From: Larkinella insperata
GTDB taxonomy: Bacteria; Bacteroidota; Bacteroidia; Cytophagales; Spirosomataceae
Assembly (NCBI RefSeq): GCF_026248825.1
Contig: NZ_CP110973.1
Location: 1,798,001 to 1,862,000 of the forward strand
Direction of reading: 5' to 3'
DNA: 64,000 nucleotides
The notes below the pieces were generated by a model. The model saw nothing but the letters and a program-made list of their open reading frames with translations. It did not search any database and had not been told where the DNA came from. Positions 1-8,263 of the stretch are shown here, one piece after another (the first letter of the stretch is position 1; the number at the start of each line of letters is the position of its first letter). Made by a program: the position numbers and the translations under genes.

Positions 1-1583
1 CGCAGGAACCCTTCTTTGTCGGCGTCCATAATGGCTACAAGTGATACTTCCGGCAAATCAAGCCCCTCGCGCAGCAGGTTCACGCCCACCAATACGTCAA
101 AAACGCCCAGCCGCAGTTCTCGCAGGATTTCGACGCGATCCAGTGTTTTTACTTCCGAGTGGATGTAGCGGCCTTTGATGCCCACCCGCTCCAGGTACTT
201 GCTTAGTTCTTCGGCCATCCGCTTGGTCAGCGTCGTTACCAGAACTCGTTCGCCTTTTTTGACCCGGCTGTCGATTTCTTCGAGAAGATCGTCGATCTGG
301 TTCAAACTCGGTCGCACCTGAATTTCGGGATCGAGCAGCCCCGTCGGACGAATCAACTGTTCGACCACGACGCCTTCGCTCCGGCGCAGTTCATAATCGG
401 CGGGTGTGGCGCTGACGTAAACCGTCTGCGGGGTCAATTCCTCAAACTCCTGGAACGTAAGCGGCCGGTTGTCCAGCGCCGACGGCAACCGAAAACCGTA
501 GTCTACCAGCGCTTCCTTGCGGGAGCGGTCACCGCCCCACATCGCCCGGATTTGCGGCATTGTCACGTGGCTTTCGTCCACCACCGTCAGGAAATCATCC
601 GGAAAATAATCGAGCAGACAGAACGGCCGTTGCCCCGGCATCCGGCGGTCGAAATACCGCGAATAGTTCTCAATACCGGAGCAGTAGCCTAATTCGCGCA
701 TCATCTCGATGTCAAACTCGGTGCGTTCCTTAATCCGCTCGGCTTCCTGATGGCGAAACTCCGATTCAAAATACCGTATTTGAGCCACCATGTCGTTTTG
801 AATTTCGCCAATGGCCATGTTCAGCGTATCGCGGCCAGTAACGAAAAGGTTGGCCGGGAAGATCGCAATCATCCGGTCGTCGGCAATCTTCTTGCCCGAA
901 GCCGGGTCGATGCGCTGAATGGCTTCCACTTCATCACCGAAGAAAATAATCCGGTAGGCAAAGTCGGCGTAACCGGGAAAAATATCGACTGTATCGCCTT
1001 TGACGCGGAACGTACCCCGCGTAAACTCCACCTCCGTCCGGCTGTACAGGATCTCGACGAGTTTGAAAAGGAACTGGTTGCGGCTGATGGTTTCGCCCAC
1101 GCCCAGCCGCACGATGCTTTTCTGGTATTCCGTGGGGTTTCCGGCACCGTAAATGCAGGACACCGACGCAATGACCACAATATCCCGCCGACCACTCATC
1201 AGGGCCGACACCGCAGCCAGCCGCAGTTTGTCGATCTCTTCGTTGATGGCCAAATCTTTTTCAATGTACGTATTGGTCGTCGCGATGAACGCTTCGGGCT
1301 GGTAGTAGTCGTAGTACGAAATAAAATAGTGAACGGCGTTTTCGGGAAAAAACTGCTTGAACTCGCCGTAGAGCTGGGCCGCCAGCGTTTTGTTGTGGCT
1401 CAGTACGAGGGTTGGGCGGTTGAGCTGGGCGATGACGTTGGCCACGGTGAAGGTTTTTCCACTTCCCGTAACCCCCAGTAGCACCTGCGCCGGCTCGCCT
1501 TCCTGAAGGCCATTGACCAGCTTTTCAATGGCTTGTGGCTGGTCGCCAGTCGGTTTAAATTCTGAAGTCAGCTTGAAATTCAT
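1..1583 (-). CDS. uvrB: UvrABC excinuclease subunit B, 3'-truncated by window edge
   Basis: Damage-verification helicase of nucleotide excision repair; takes over DNA from UvrA and recruits UvrC. About 527 N-terminal residues are present. Visible are the Walker A motif GVTGSGKT near residues 37-44, motif LVLSHNKTLAAQ just after, the aromatic beta-hairpin YYDYYQPEAF near 91-100 that probes the strands, and helicase motif DADKEGFLR at the very end. The family is normally about 670 residues, so the rest of the helicase domain and the C-terminal UvrC-binding helix lie outside the window. The start ATG at 1583 gives the conserved N-terminus MNFKLTSEFKPTGDQPQAI. Not clearly in an operon with the divergent lipoprotein at 1741. 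Confidence 0.97.
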   Translation of the reverse strand, partial: MNFKLTSEFKPTGDQPQAIEKLVNGLQEGEPAQVLLGVTGSGKTFTVANVIAQLNRPTLVLSHNKTLAAQLYGEFKQFFPENAVHYFISYYDYYQPEAFIATTNTYIEKDLAINEEIDKLRLAAVSALMSGRRDIVVIASVSCIYGAGNPTEYQKSIVRLGVGETISRNQFLFKLVEILYSRTEVEFTRGTFRVKGDTVDIFPGYADFAYRIIFFGDEVEAIQRIDPASGKKIADDRMIAIFPANLFVTGRDTLNMAIGEIQNDMVAQIRYFESEFRHQEAERIKERTEFDIEMMRELGYCSGIENYSRYFDRRMPGQRPFCLLDYFPDDFLTVVDESHVTMPQIRAMWGGDRSRKEALVDYGFRLPSALDNRPLTFQEFEELTPQTVYVSATPADYELRRSEGVVVEQLIRPTGLLDPEIQVRPSLNQIDDLLEEIDSRVKKGERVLVTTLTKRMAEELSKYLERVGIKGRYIHSEVKTLDRVEILRELRLGVFDVLVGVNLLREGLDLPEVSLVAIMDADKEGFL

Positions 1584-1740
1584 AACAAGCTAAGATACGA
1601 AAAAATAAGAACGGAAACAAGATCGGTTTTAAAGATAACGACGCGCCGACCCATTTGTTAGCACCCGCCCCAATCCGTCGTTTTCCTGAACAACTTGTCT
1701 GCCTGTCAGTTATTTTACCAGTTACTCAACGTCATTGATT

Positions 1741-2001
1741 ATGAAAAACAACCTGAAAAACGGAAGCCGGAGCCTGACCGCGGGGCTAGGAGTTCTGCTG
1801 ACCGTATTTATTTTAAGCTGTAATTCCAAGACCGAAAATACCGGATCTACTTCGGACTCGGCCGCGGCCGCTACCGATACGAGCATTATGGGTATCCAGG
1901 GCGATACCACAACCAATACGCTCGAAGGCCCACAGGCGCGACCCAGTGACACCGCTGCGGGACAGACTCTCCCGGAAATGCGCGCCACCAAGAAAGAATA
2001 A
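1741..2001 (+). CDS. Small predicted lipoprotein of unknown function
   Basis: An 86-residue protein with a basic N-terminus, a hydrophobic stretch and a lipobox (FILSC, Cys at about residue 28), so a lipid-anchored envelope protein is likely. The mature part is low-complexity and rich in Ser, Thr, Ala and Asp, with no domain I recognise. A TTG six bases upstream is in frame but the ATG at 1741 gives a normal signal peptide, so I chose it. It lies between divergent uvrB and the convergent M61 peptidase. Function unknown; the call rests on the signal peptide. Confidence 0.7.
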   Translation: MKNNLKNGSRSLTAGLGVLLTVFILSCNSKTENTGSTSDSAAAATDTSIMGIQGDTTTNTLEGPQARPSDTAAGQTLPEMRATKKE

Positions 2002-2016
2002 GGAGTGCTTCATCAA

Positions 2017-2060
2017 CGCTGACAACGCCGGATTGGCTGTCAATTTCGGTGTTGTCAGCG
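2017..2060. terminator. Hairpin between convergent genes
   Basis: Arms 2017-2030 (CGCTGACAACGCCG) and 2047-2060 (CGGTGTTGTCAGCG) pair over 14 bp with one G-U, loop 16 nt. The right arm contains the stop codon of the M61 peptidase gene. No T-run follows on either strand, so it is a stem of possible RNA-end function and not a textbook intrinsic terminator. Confidence 0.45.
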
Positions 2061-3518
2061 CTGATTAGTCAGCCAGCGAAAGCGGTCTTCAAGTCCTTCA
2101 GAACCGTCAATCTGCACGAGAAAAACCGCGGGTGCACTCCCTTGATCCGCAGCGTCGGACTCCAGGCTCAGGCCAACAAAAGCCAGGTATTCGTTCAGCA
2201 GCGATTCGAGCGGTTCGTTGCCGAAGATGCACCGATCAAAATACCAGTCGAGCGGTTCGCCAGCGACTTCTTCCGCAACAGCCCGGTAATCGTCGAGCGT
2301 GTAACCGATGAATGGCTTTCCGAACCGTTCCCACATTAGCCGCATCACATCGTCGAGCGATCGGGCGTGGTTCCGCTTCCGGCGGATGTGTAAATCCAGA
2401 ATCAAGGCAACGGTCGCTCCTTTGTTGTAGACCGAAACTTTACGATTAGGCACCCCTTTGTCATACCCATCGAGCCACAAATCCCAGGAGGATTCGGTCA
2501 GTGACTGAAAAGCCCGGCCGTTGGCTTCGAAATGCCGCTTCAGCAACACCTGGAGTTCTTTCAGGTAAGCCGCATCGTCGAAAACATTCGACCGCCGGAG
2601 CATCACATCCCCGTAATAGGTGGTCACGCCCTCGGCCACAAAGCAGGTCGTGAAGTAATTCTCTTTTGTGAAATCGTAGGGTAGCAACTCCGCCGGGCGA
2701 ATCCGGATCACGTTCCAGGCGTGGAACAGCTCGTGCGACGAAACCCCCAGCAAATCCGTGTATAAACCTTCGCCTTCGTCATTTGGCCCCAGCACCAGCA
2801 TCGTTGAGTTGCGGTGTTCGACCCCGTGGTAGAAGGGAGTCGTCAGAATCAGGGTTAAAAAATGGTAGTCTTTTTCCGGAAACTCGCCAAAGAGTTGGAC
2901 CTGCACTTCCGAAAACCGCTGAAAATCGCGTTTGATGCGCTCCCAGTCGGGTCTGATAGCACCGTTGATCCAGATATGGAAAGCCGTCTCTCCGACTTTG
3001 TACTCCGCATGTTGCAATTCCGGCGAAGCGATCAGCGGGCAGTCGACCAGTTCGTAAAAATCCGTTGCACTCAGGAGGTTGGGGGCGGTTGGTTTTAGTC
3101 CGCAGGCAATTTCCCAGGTATCCGGAATGACCAGTTCGAGTGTGCAGGGTTCGTGCAAACGGTCATCGGCGTACAAGCAAAGATTGACCGGATTGATGTA
3201 CAGCAGCCGGTCGTCGGCAAAGCTCGTTCCGGCGTTAACGGTATTGCTATAATACGTGTAGCGGGCCACCAGTTCGGAAGCGCCTTCGGTCTGCACCCGC
3301 CAGCGGTCTTTGGTTATTTTTTCGAACGAGAGCGGATTACCGTTCTGGTCAAAGATTTCAAAACGTTGAATATTTTTGGCAAAATTCTGCAGTTCATAAC
3401 GTCCGGGGCGCCAGGCGGGGAGTTGCAGCTCGACGGTCGGTGACGAAACACCCGTCAGGAAAAACTCAATCTCGATAGTCCGGGACGAAGGATTGCTGGA
3501 AGAAATACGATAGTGCAT
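2055..3518 (-). CDS. M61 (glycyl aminopeptidase) family zinc metallopeptidase
   Basis: Zinc peptidase of 487 residues. The gluzincin motif HELFH is at about 262-266, inside the family signature HELFHAWNVIRIRP, and the third ligand is probably Glu296 in FVAEGVTTYY. An N-terminal beta-rich domain precedes it, as in M61 proteins. No signal peptide is seen (it starts MHYRISSSNP), so a cytoplasmic location is suggested. Many M61 members run to about 600 residues and end in a PDZ domain; here the protein stops shortly after the helical catalytic domain and I see no PDZ. The likely role is removing N-terminal residues, especially Gly or Ala, from peptides; the substrate is not visible. Confidence 0.88.
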   Translation of the reverse strand: MHYRISSSNPSSRTIEIEFFLTGVSSPTVELQLPAWRPGRYELQNFAKNIQRFEIFDQNGNPLSFEKITKDRWRVQTEGASELVARYTYYSNTVNAGTSFADDRLLYINPVNLCLYADDRLHEPCTLELVIPDTWEIACGLKPTAPNLLSATDFYELVDCPLIASPELQHAEYKVGETAFHIWINGAIRPDWERIKRDFQRFSEVQVQLFGEFPEKDYHFLTLILTTPFYHGVEHRNSTMLVLGPNDEGEGLYTDLLGVSSHELFHAWNVIRIRPAELLPYDFTKENYFTTCFVAEGVTTYYGDVMLRRSNVFDDAAYLKELQVLLKRHFEANGRAFQSLTESSWDLWLDGYDKGVPNRKVSVYNKGATVALILDLHIRRKRNHARSLDDVMRLMWERFGKPFIGYTLDDYRAVAEEVAGEPLDWYFDRCIFGNEPLESLLNEYLAFVGLSLESDAADQGSAPAVFLVQIDGSEGLEDRFRWLTNQR

Positions 3519-3570
3519 ACCGGCGAATATAACCCCTTGTTGATGAAAACACTAAATATCGTCAGCAAAG

Positions 3571-3601
3571 TTGCTTCATTTCGAAACATTCCCTACCTTT
3601 G
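3571..3601 (+). promoter_or_regulatory. Bacteroidota-type primary promoter for rpmH
   Basis: TTG at 3571-3573, a 20-bp spacer, then TACCTTTG at 3594-3601. This is an exact match to the Bacteroidota -33/-7 consensus TTG-N(about 20)-TAnnTTTG. Predicted transcription start is near 3608, about 35 nt before the rpmH ATG. Confidence 0.75.
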
Positions 3602-3642
3602 CAGACTCATTTGAAAAACAGGCATCCAAGATATACTAAGTC

Positions 3643-3810
3643 ATGAAAAGAACGTTTCAACCTTCGAACCGTAAGCGCCGGAACAAGCACGGTTTCCGCG
3701 AGCGCATGGCATCTGCCAATGGCCGCCGAGTGCTGGCCGCCCGTCGCAAAAAAGGACGTCATCAACTGACGGTTTCGGACGAGAAAAAAGGCGACCGGTT
3801 TAAAATCTAA
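3643..3810 (+). CDS. rpmH: 50S ribosomal protein L34
   Basis: A 55-residue, very basic protein: MKRTFQPSNRKRRNKHGFRE followed by the family hallmark RMASANGRRVLAARRKKGR. L34 binds 23S rRNA in the large subunit. The length is slightly above the usual 44-50 because of an acidic/basic C-terminal tail (SDEKKGDRFKI), a form I associate with Bacteroidota. It is followed by rnpA, the universal neighbour. Its own promoter is visible 42-72 bp upstream. Confidence 0.98.
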   Translation: MKRTFQPSNRKRRNKHGFRERMASANGRRVLAARRKKGRHQLTVSDEKKGDRFKI

Positions 3811-3813
3811 CTC

Positions 3814-3873
3814 GTTTAAAGTTTAGGGTTTAAAGTTTAAGGTTCGATACAGTAACCGTAAACCTTAAACTTT
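3814..3873. repeat. AT-rich 14-nt direct repeat plus inverted repeat between rpmH and rnpA
   Basis: GTTTAAAGTTTA occurs at 3814-3825 and again at 3828-3839 (period 14). AAAGTTTAAGGTT at 3832-3844 has a perfect 13-bp inverted copy at 3861-3873, loop 16 nt. The element fills most of the 83-bp gap and could act as an RNA-processing or attenuation stem separating abundant rpmH transcripts from rnpA. That role is inferred. Confidence 0.6.
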
Positions 3874-3893
3874 GGACTTGAGCTTTAAGCGAC

Positions 3894-4319
3894 ATGAAGC
3901 AAACGTTCAAGAAATCCGAACGGCTTTGCAGTAAAAAAACCATCGGACAATTGTTTCAGAAAGGTAGTGCGACCACGCGGACGTTCTACCTTTTTCCATT
4001 TCGGCTCCTCTACATGAACGACCCCAACCGGAGCCTTCCAGCCGGGGATGATCCAACTGGGGGCCCTCCAGCCCGGGTTGATCTCCTGCCCGCCATTCTG
4101 ATTTCGGTTTCCAGCCGGAATTTCAAAAAAGCCGTTGACCGCAACCTCATCCGCCGGCGCGTTCGCGAAGCCTATCGCAAAAATAAGGCGCTGCTGTTCG
4201 GCACGACCGAGAAACCAAAGCAGCCCCCGTCTTATATTGTTTTTTTATATACCGCCCGCGAGAAAATTTCGTTTGAAGAAATAGAAAAAAGTATGAAATT
4301 AGCTTTAGCGCGGATATAG
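3894..4319 (+). CDS. rnpA: Ribonuclease P protein component, with insertion
   Basis: Protein cofactor of RNase P, which matures tRNA 5' ends. A 141-residue basic protein with the family motif KKAVDRNLIRRRVREAYR near residues 80-97 and the N-terminal segment (KSERLCSKKTIGQLFQKG). Between the beta-strand LLYMND and the strand ILISVSSR there is a Pro/Gly/Asp-rich insertion of roughly 17-20 residues, so the protein is longer than the usual 115-130. The insertion is encoded by two diverged 30-bp units at 4033 and 4063, in frame. It directly follows rpmH, as in most bacteria. Confidence 0.95.
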   Translation: MKQTFKKSERLCSKKTIGQLFQKGSATTRTFYLFPFRLLYMNDPNRSLPAGDDPTGGPPARVDLLPAILISVSSRNFKKAVDRNLIRRRVREAYRKNKALLFGTTEKPKQPPSYIVFLYTAREKISFEEIEKSMKLALARI

Positions 4320-4348
4320 ACAAAAGAGGTGAGATCGTAGACAAAAGA
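4317..4348. repeat. Intergenic TAGACAAAAGA direct repeat
   Basis: TAGACAAAAGA is present at 4317-4327 (overlapping the rnpA stop codon) and 4338-4348, period 21. A partially complementary pyrimidine arm ending TCTCTTGTCT follows at about 4368-4385, ahead of the S41 peptidase gene. The same core recurs at 8879 and 58007. Confidence 0.5.
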
Positions 4349-4406
4349 TGAACTACGGTTTGCGGGGTCTTTTTTCTCTTGTCTTGCGTCTTTAATCTAT
4401 AGAATT

Positions 4407-6068
4407 ATGTTTACGCGCAAACGTCTGACCGTCGCCCTGGGCGCGACCCTCCTGGCAGGAAGCCTTGGTTTTTACTCGTTCCGCAACGACGACCGGTTCT
4501 TTGAAATCGCGCGTAACCTGGATATTTACGCAACGCTGTTCAAGGAATTGAATCTGTATTACGTGGACGAGCTAAACCCGAACCGCATGGTGAAGTCCAG
4601 CATCGACGCCATGCTGAAATCGCTGGACCCGTATACTAACTTTTTCGCCGAAGACGAAATTGAGGATTACATGACGATGACCACCGGGCGCTACAACGGC
4701 ATTGGTGCGTTAATTGGTTCGCGGCAGGGACGCAGCATCGTCATGATGATTTACGAGGGCACACCGGCCGAGAAATCCGGCCTGCGGATTGGCGACGAAA
4801 TCGTCAAAATCGACGGAGTCGATATCAAAACCCGGCGCGAATCAGATTCCGACAAGCTGCTGCGCGGGCAGACGAATACGGCGGTGAAGTTGACGGTGAA
4901 ACGGTTTGGAAACAATTCACCCATTGATCTGAACGTGACGCGCGACGTGGTAAAAATGACCAATGTGCCTTATTACGGCATGATCACCGGCGACGTAGGC
5001 TACATCGATCTGAAAGATTTTACCGGAACGGCTTCGCGCGAGGTGCGAAACGCCTTTACGGAACTGAAGGGCAAAGGCATGAAAAAGCTGGTGCTGGACG
5101 TACGCGAAAACCCGGGCGGCTTGCTGAACATGGCCATCGACATTGCCAACATCTGGCTGCCGCGCGATTCGGAGATTGTAACCACCAAAGGTAAAGTAAC
5201 CGAATGGAACAAAACGTATACGGCTTTGAACCCGCCCCTCGACCTGGAAATTCCGATTGTGGTGCTGACCAACAGCCGGAGTGCCTCAGCCGCCGAGATC
5301 GTTTCCGGGGTTATTCAGGATTATGACCGGGGTGTTCTGGTGGGGCAGCTCACCTACGGCAAGGGACTGGTGCAGACGACCCGGGAGCTATCCTACAACA
5401 CGAAACTGAAAATTACGACGGCTAAATATTACATTCCGAGTGGCCGTTGCATCCAGGCCATCGACTACAGCCACCGCAACCCCGACGGCAGCGTGGGCAA
5501 AATTCCCGATTCGCTGAAAACTGCGTTTAAAACCAAAGCCGGGCGCCCGGTTTACGACGGCGGTGGCGTAACCCCCGACGTTCCGGTAGAAGCCGTGGCA
5601 CCCGCGCCGATTGCGCTTAGCCTGACAAACAAAGGGTTTGTTTTCGATTATGCCGTCAAGTACCACCACGATCATCCGACGATTAAGCCCGCCCGGGAAT
5701 TTCACCTGACCGACGCGGAATATCAGGAATTTGTAAACTGGCTGAAGGATAAAGAATACGACTATACCACACAGGTTGAGAAGGATCTGGGTACGCTGGA
5801 AGCTTCGGCAAAGAAAGAAAAATCTTTTAACCAGATTCAGGATCAGCTTAAGGCTCTGCGGACGAAGCTTTCGCACAGCAAAGATGTTGATCTGGCAACG
5901 TTCAAAGGGGAGCTAAAAACCCTGCTCGAACAGGAAATTGTGGCTCATTATTACCTCCAGAAAGGCATGAAAGAAGCTTCGTTCTCGACCGATCCGGAAA
6001 TTAAAGCCGCCCTCGACCTGTTCAGCGACATGAACCGGTATCAGTCTATTTTAAAAGGAAAACAGTAG
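4407..6068 (+). CDS. S41 family C-terminal processing (tail-specific) peptidase
   Basis: Periplasmic Ser/Lys peptidase of 553 residues that trims C-terminal ends of envelope proteins. Order: one N-terminal hydrophobic segment (about 7-24, signal peptide or anchor); a helical region with the family motif LDPYTNFF (about 73-80); a PDZ domain (about 95-170); the S41 catalytic domain with FTGTASREVRNAF, DVRENPGG and the nucleophile segment NSRSASAAEI (about 289-298); the general-base Lys in TYGKGLVQ (about 316-323); and a C-terminal helical extension to 553. This is the normal CtpA/Prc-like layout. The position behind rpmH-rnpA suggests a housekeeping role. Confidence 0.95.
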   Translation: MFTRKRLTVALGATLLAGSLGFYSFRNDDRFFEIARNLDIYATLFKELNLYYVDELNPNRMVKSSIDAMLKSLDPYTNFFAEDEIEDYMTMTTGRYNGIGALIGSRQGRSIVMMIYEGTPAEKSGLRIGDEIVKIDGVDIKTRRESDSDKLLRGQTNTAVKLTVKRFGNNSPIDLNVTRDVVKMTNVPYYGMITGDVGYIDLKDFTGTASREVRNAFTELKGKGMKKLVLDVRENPGGLLNMAIDIANIWLPRDSEIVTTKGKVTEWNKTYTALNPPLDLEIPIVVLTNSRSASAAEIVSGVIQDYDRGVLVGQLTYGKGLVQTTRELSYNTKLKITTAKYYIPSGRCIQAIDYSHRNPDGSVGKIPDSLKTAFKTKAGRPVYDGGGVTPDVPVEAVAPAPIALSLTNKGFVFDYAVKYHHDHPTIKPAREFHLTDAEYQEFVNWLKDKEYDYTTQVEKDLGTLEASAKKEKSFNQIQDQLKALRTKLSHSKDVDLATFKGELKTLLEQEIVAHYYLQKGMKEASFSTDPEIKAALDLFSDMNRYQSILKGKQ

Positions 6069-6076
6069 CTTTATAG

Positions 6077-6134
6077 TGATGCGTTATGAATGATGAATTA
6101 GTATGTTACTCTTTTCATCATCCATGACGCATCA
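6077..6134. repeat. Imperfect inverted repeat between S41 peptidase and tsaB
   Basis: A 21-nt arm at 6077-6097 (TGATGCGTTATGAATGATGAA) pairs with 6114-6134 in 19 of 21 positions, loop 16 nt. The element is built of ATGAATGATGAA-like words and fills almost the whole 75-bp gap. No T-run follows. It is probably one of the short palindromic intergenic repeats seen elsewhere in the window. Confidence 0.65.
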
Positions 6135-6143
6135 TTCATTTCC

Positions 6144-6836
6144 ATGTCCCTCATTCTCTCCATTGATACCTCCACAACCGTTTGTTCAGTAGCCTTGCAC
6201 CGCGGTGGGGCGCTGGCGGCCTGTTACGAACTTTTTACGGAAAAATCCTCGTCGGGGATGCTGACGACGCTCATTCAGCATACCGTGCAGCACAGCGGTC
6301 ATCAGCTGTCGGAGCTGGATGCCGTTGCCGTTGCGAAAGGACCGGGTTCGTATACCGGGTTACGGATTGGCGTTTCCACGGCCAAAGGGTTGTGCTTTGC
6401 GCTCGATAAACCCCTGCTGGCGATCGATACGCTTAAAGCGATGGTTTGGCAGATAAACGGTTTTTACCCGGGCTCTTACGCCCTCTGCCCCATGCTCGAC
6501 GCCCGGCGAATGGAAGTCTATTGCGCCGTTTACGATCCCGAAGGCCGGGTGATTCAGCCGACGTCGGCGCAAATCATCGATGAATACGCGTTTGCCGATC
6601 GGCTGGCTCAACAGCCCGTCGTGTTTTTTGGGAACGGAGCTGCCAAGTGCCGGACCGTTTTATCCCACCAGCCCAACGCTGTTTTCCCGGCACAAATTGT
6701 TCATCCGTCGGCCAAAACCGTGGGGCAACTGGCGGCTCTTGCCTACGAACAGGCGCAGTTTGAAGATGTCGCCAACTTCGAACCGTACTATCTAAAGGAT
6801 TTTGTGGGAACCAAGCCGAAGAAATTGGTTGTTTAG
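6144..6836 (+). CDS. tsaB: tRNA N6-threonylcarbamoyladenosine biosynthesis protein TsaB
   Basis: Partner and activator of TsaD in the t6A37 tRNA modification complex; an ASKHA-fold pseudo-peptidase. 230 residues, the normal length. Hallmarks are the N-terminal LSIDTSTTVCSVAL and the motif AVAKGPGSYTGLRIG near 63-77, followed by AKGLCFAL. The catalytic metal ligands of TsaD are absent, as expected. Cytoplasmic. It is separated from the S41 peptidase by a palindromic repeat and is followed by DUF2480. Confidence 0.96.
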   Translation: MSLILSIDTSTTVCSVALHRGGALAACYELFTEKSSSGMLTTLIQHTVQHSGHQLSELDAVAVAKGPGSYTGLRIGVSTAKGLCFALDKPLLAIDTLKAMVWQINGFYPGSYALCPMLDARRMEVYCAVYDPEGRVIQPTSAQIIDEYAFADRLAQQPVVFFGNGAAKCRTVLSHQPNAVFPAQIVHPSAKTVGQLAALAYEQAQFEDVANFEPYYLKDFVGTKPKKLVV

Positions 6837-6885
6837 CAAGCATACTTACGGGTAAAATCCGTGTTTACATTTGGGCTTTGGTATT

Positions 6886-7401
6886 ATGGAAACGGAAGAG
6901 ATTGTTAATCGAGTGACCAAAAGTGGTCTGGTAACGCTGGATCTGGAAGATTACTACCACACCGGCGAACGGGTTGTCTACGATCTGAAAGACAATCTGT
7001 TCATGGGCATGATTTTAAAGGAAAAAGACTTCCGCGACTTCCTGAAAGCCCACGACTGGAGCCAGTACGACGGCAAGAATGTGGCCGTCACCTGCTCGGA
7101 GGACGCCATCATACCGACCTGGGCCTACATGCTACTGACCATTTACCTGGAACCGCACGCCCATACCGTTGTTTTTGGTTCGCTCCAGGATTTGGAAGAA
7201 AAACTCTATTTCGACGCCATCAACCGGATCAATATCGAAGACTTCCGCGACAGCCGCGTGGTTGTCAAAGGGTGTAGCAAAGTGGCGGTACCGACGGCGG
7301 CTTACGTCGAAATTACCCGGCGGCTGCGGCCCGTTGCCCAAAGCATCATGTTCGGCGAACCCTGCAGTACCGTGCCCCTGTACAAGCGCCCCAAACAGTA
7401 A
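6886..7401 (+). CDS. DUF2480 family protein
   Basis: A 171-residue protein that I recognise as DUF2480, a family largely confined to Bacteroidota, from METEEIVNRVTKSGLVTLDL and the C-terminal CSKVAVPTAAYVEITRRLRP. No signal peptide or membrane segment, so probably cytoplasmic. A TTG 15 bases upstream is in frame, but the ATG at 6886 matches the family N-terminus. The stop codon directly abuts the stop codon of the convergent lipoprotein gene (7401/7402). Function unknown. Confidence 0.88.
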   Translation: METEEIVNRVTKSGLVTLDLEDYYHTGERVVYDLKDNLFMGMILKEKDFRDFLKAHDWSQYDGKNVAVTCSEDAIIPTWAYMLLTIYLEPHAHTVVFGSLQDLEEKLYFDAINRINIEDFRDSRVVVKGCSKVAVPTAAYVEITRRLRPVAQSIMFGEPCSTVPLYKRPKQ

Positions 7402-8187
7402 TTACCTGTTGTAGATAAATTCTTCTTTCCGACCATCGGGGTAAATCATCCGGACCGGATAACCGTCGGATCGGTATTCGTAACGGAAACGCGTCTCTTC
7501 CTGAACGCCCGTGGTTTGGTCAACTGCCTTCATCCCAACAATATTATTGGAGCTCATAAACCAGCTAATTTCGGCATCAACCCGAATCGGTTTGTAAGGG
7601 TTTGGGGCAGTATCGTATTCATACGTTGTCATATCCCCCGTAGCCTGAATTAGGTTGCCCCGGTTGTCGTAGGTAAAGTCCGCCGATGAAATAAACTTGT
7701 TATTTGCGTCGTACCTGTCTTGCCGAGTGATTCGTTTTTGAGCATCATATGCGAATCGGCTGGAAGACCGAAAATCGAACTTTTCGTTGTTAATCGTATA
7801 ATATTTACGCTCCCGGATGGTCGTATCGGCATTGTAAACGGTTTCGCTGTAGGAATATAATTTCAGCGGCAGGTCCGAAACATAGGTGGATGACCAGGGA
7901 GGATTGGTGTAATGTTGCTCAACCCGGAGTGTATTGGCAGCAACCCAGCGAAAAACCAGTTTACTGTACAGCTTACCATCGGACCTGTTGCTCACAATTT
8001 CCTGAATGCGGTTATGCTGATCATACACATAGTGCGTGGATTCAACGGCCGTGGGTTTGGCTGGACTCCCGTAATAATCGTGTCGGATCAGGCGAATGGA
8101 TTGGCCACGCGCCAGAACGGCATCATCATTCCGGCGGTCGCAGGCCGTAACCGCCACCAGCAGCAATAGAAATAAGACAGCTCTCAT
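7402..8187 (-). CDS. Predicted lipoprotein with YD/RHS-like strand repeats
   Basis: 261 residues with a short signal peptide and lipobox (VTAC, Cys16). The mature part is a run of beta-hairpin units of the kind YVYDQHNRIQEI, FAYDAQKRITRQDRYD and FTYDNRGNLIQATG, which resemble YD repeats of RHS-like proteins and DUF4595-type Bacteroidota lipoproteins. There is no toxin-like C-terminal domain; it ends in YPDGRKEEFIYNR. Likely an envelope-anchored beta-repeat protein of unknown partner. It converges with DUF2480 with no gap between the stop codons. Confidence 0.75.
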   Translation of the reverse strand: MRAVLFLLLLVAVTACDRRNDDAVLARGQSIRLIRHDYYGSPAKPTAVESTHYVYDQHNRIQEIVSNRSDGKLYSKLVFRWVAANTLRVEQHYTNPPWSSTYVSDLPLKLYSYSETVYNADTTIRERKYYTINNEKFDFRSSSRFAYDAQKRITRQDRYDANNKFISSADFTYDNRGNLIQATGDMTTYEYDTAPNPYKPIRVDAEISWFMSSNNIVGMKAVDQTTGVQEETRFRYEYRSDGYPVRMIYPDGRKEEFIYNR

Positions 8188-8263
8188 AAAAGTCTGAAGG
8201 CAAGGAATATAAGAACAAGATACCGGTATCTGGTAAAGCGTTGTAATCCCTCACAAAAAATCT

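Noticed and set aside
750..1481. 243-residue open frame on the plus strand
   Set aside because: Antisense to uvrB.
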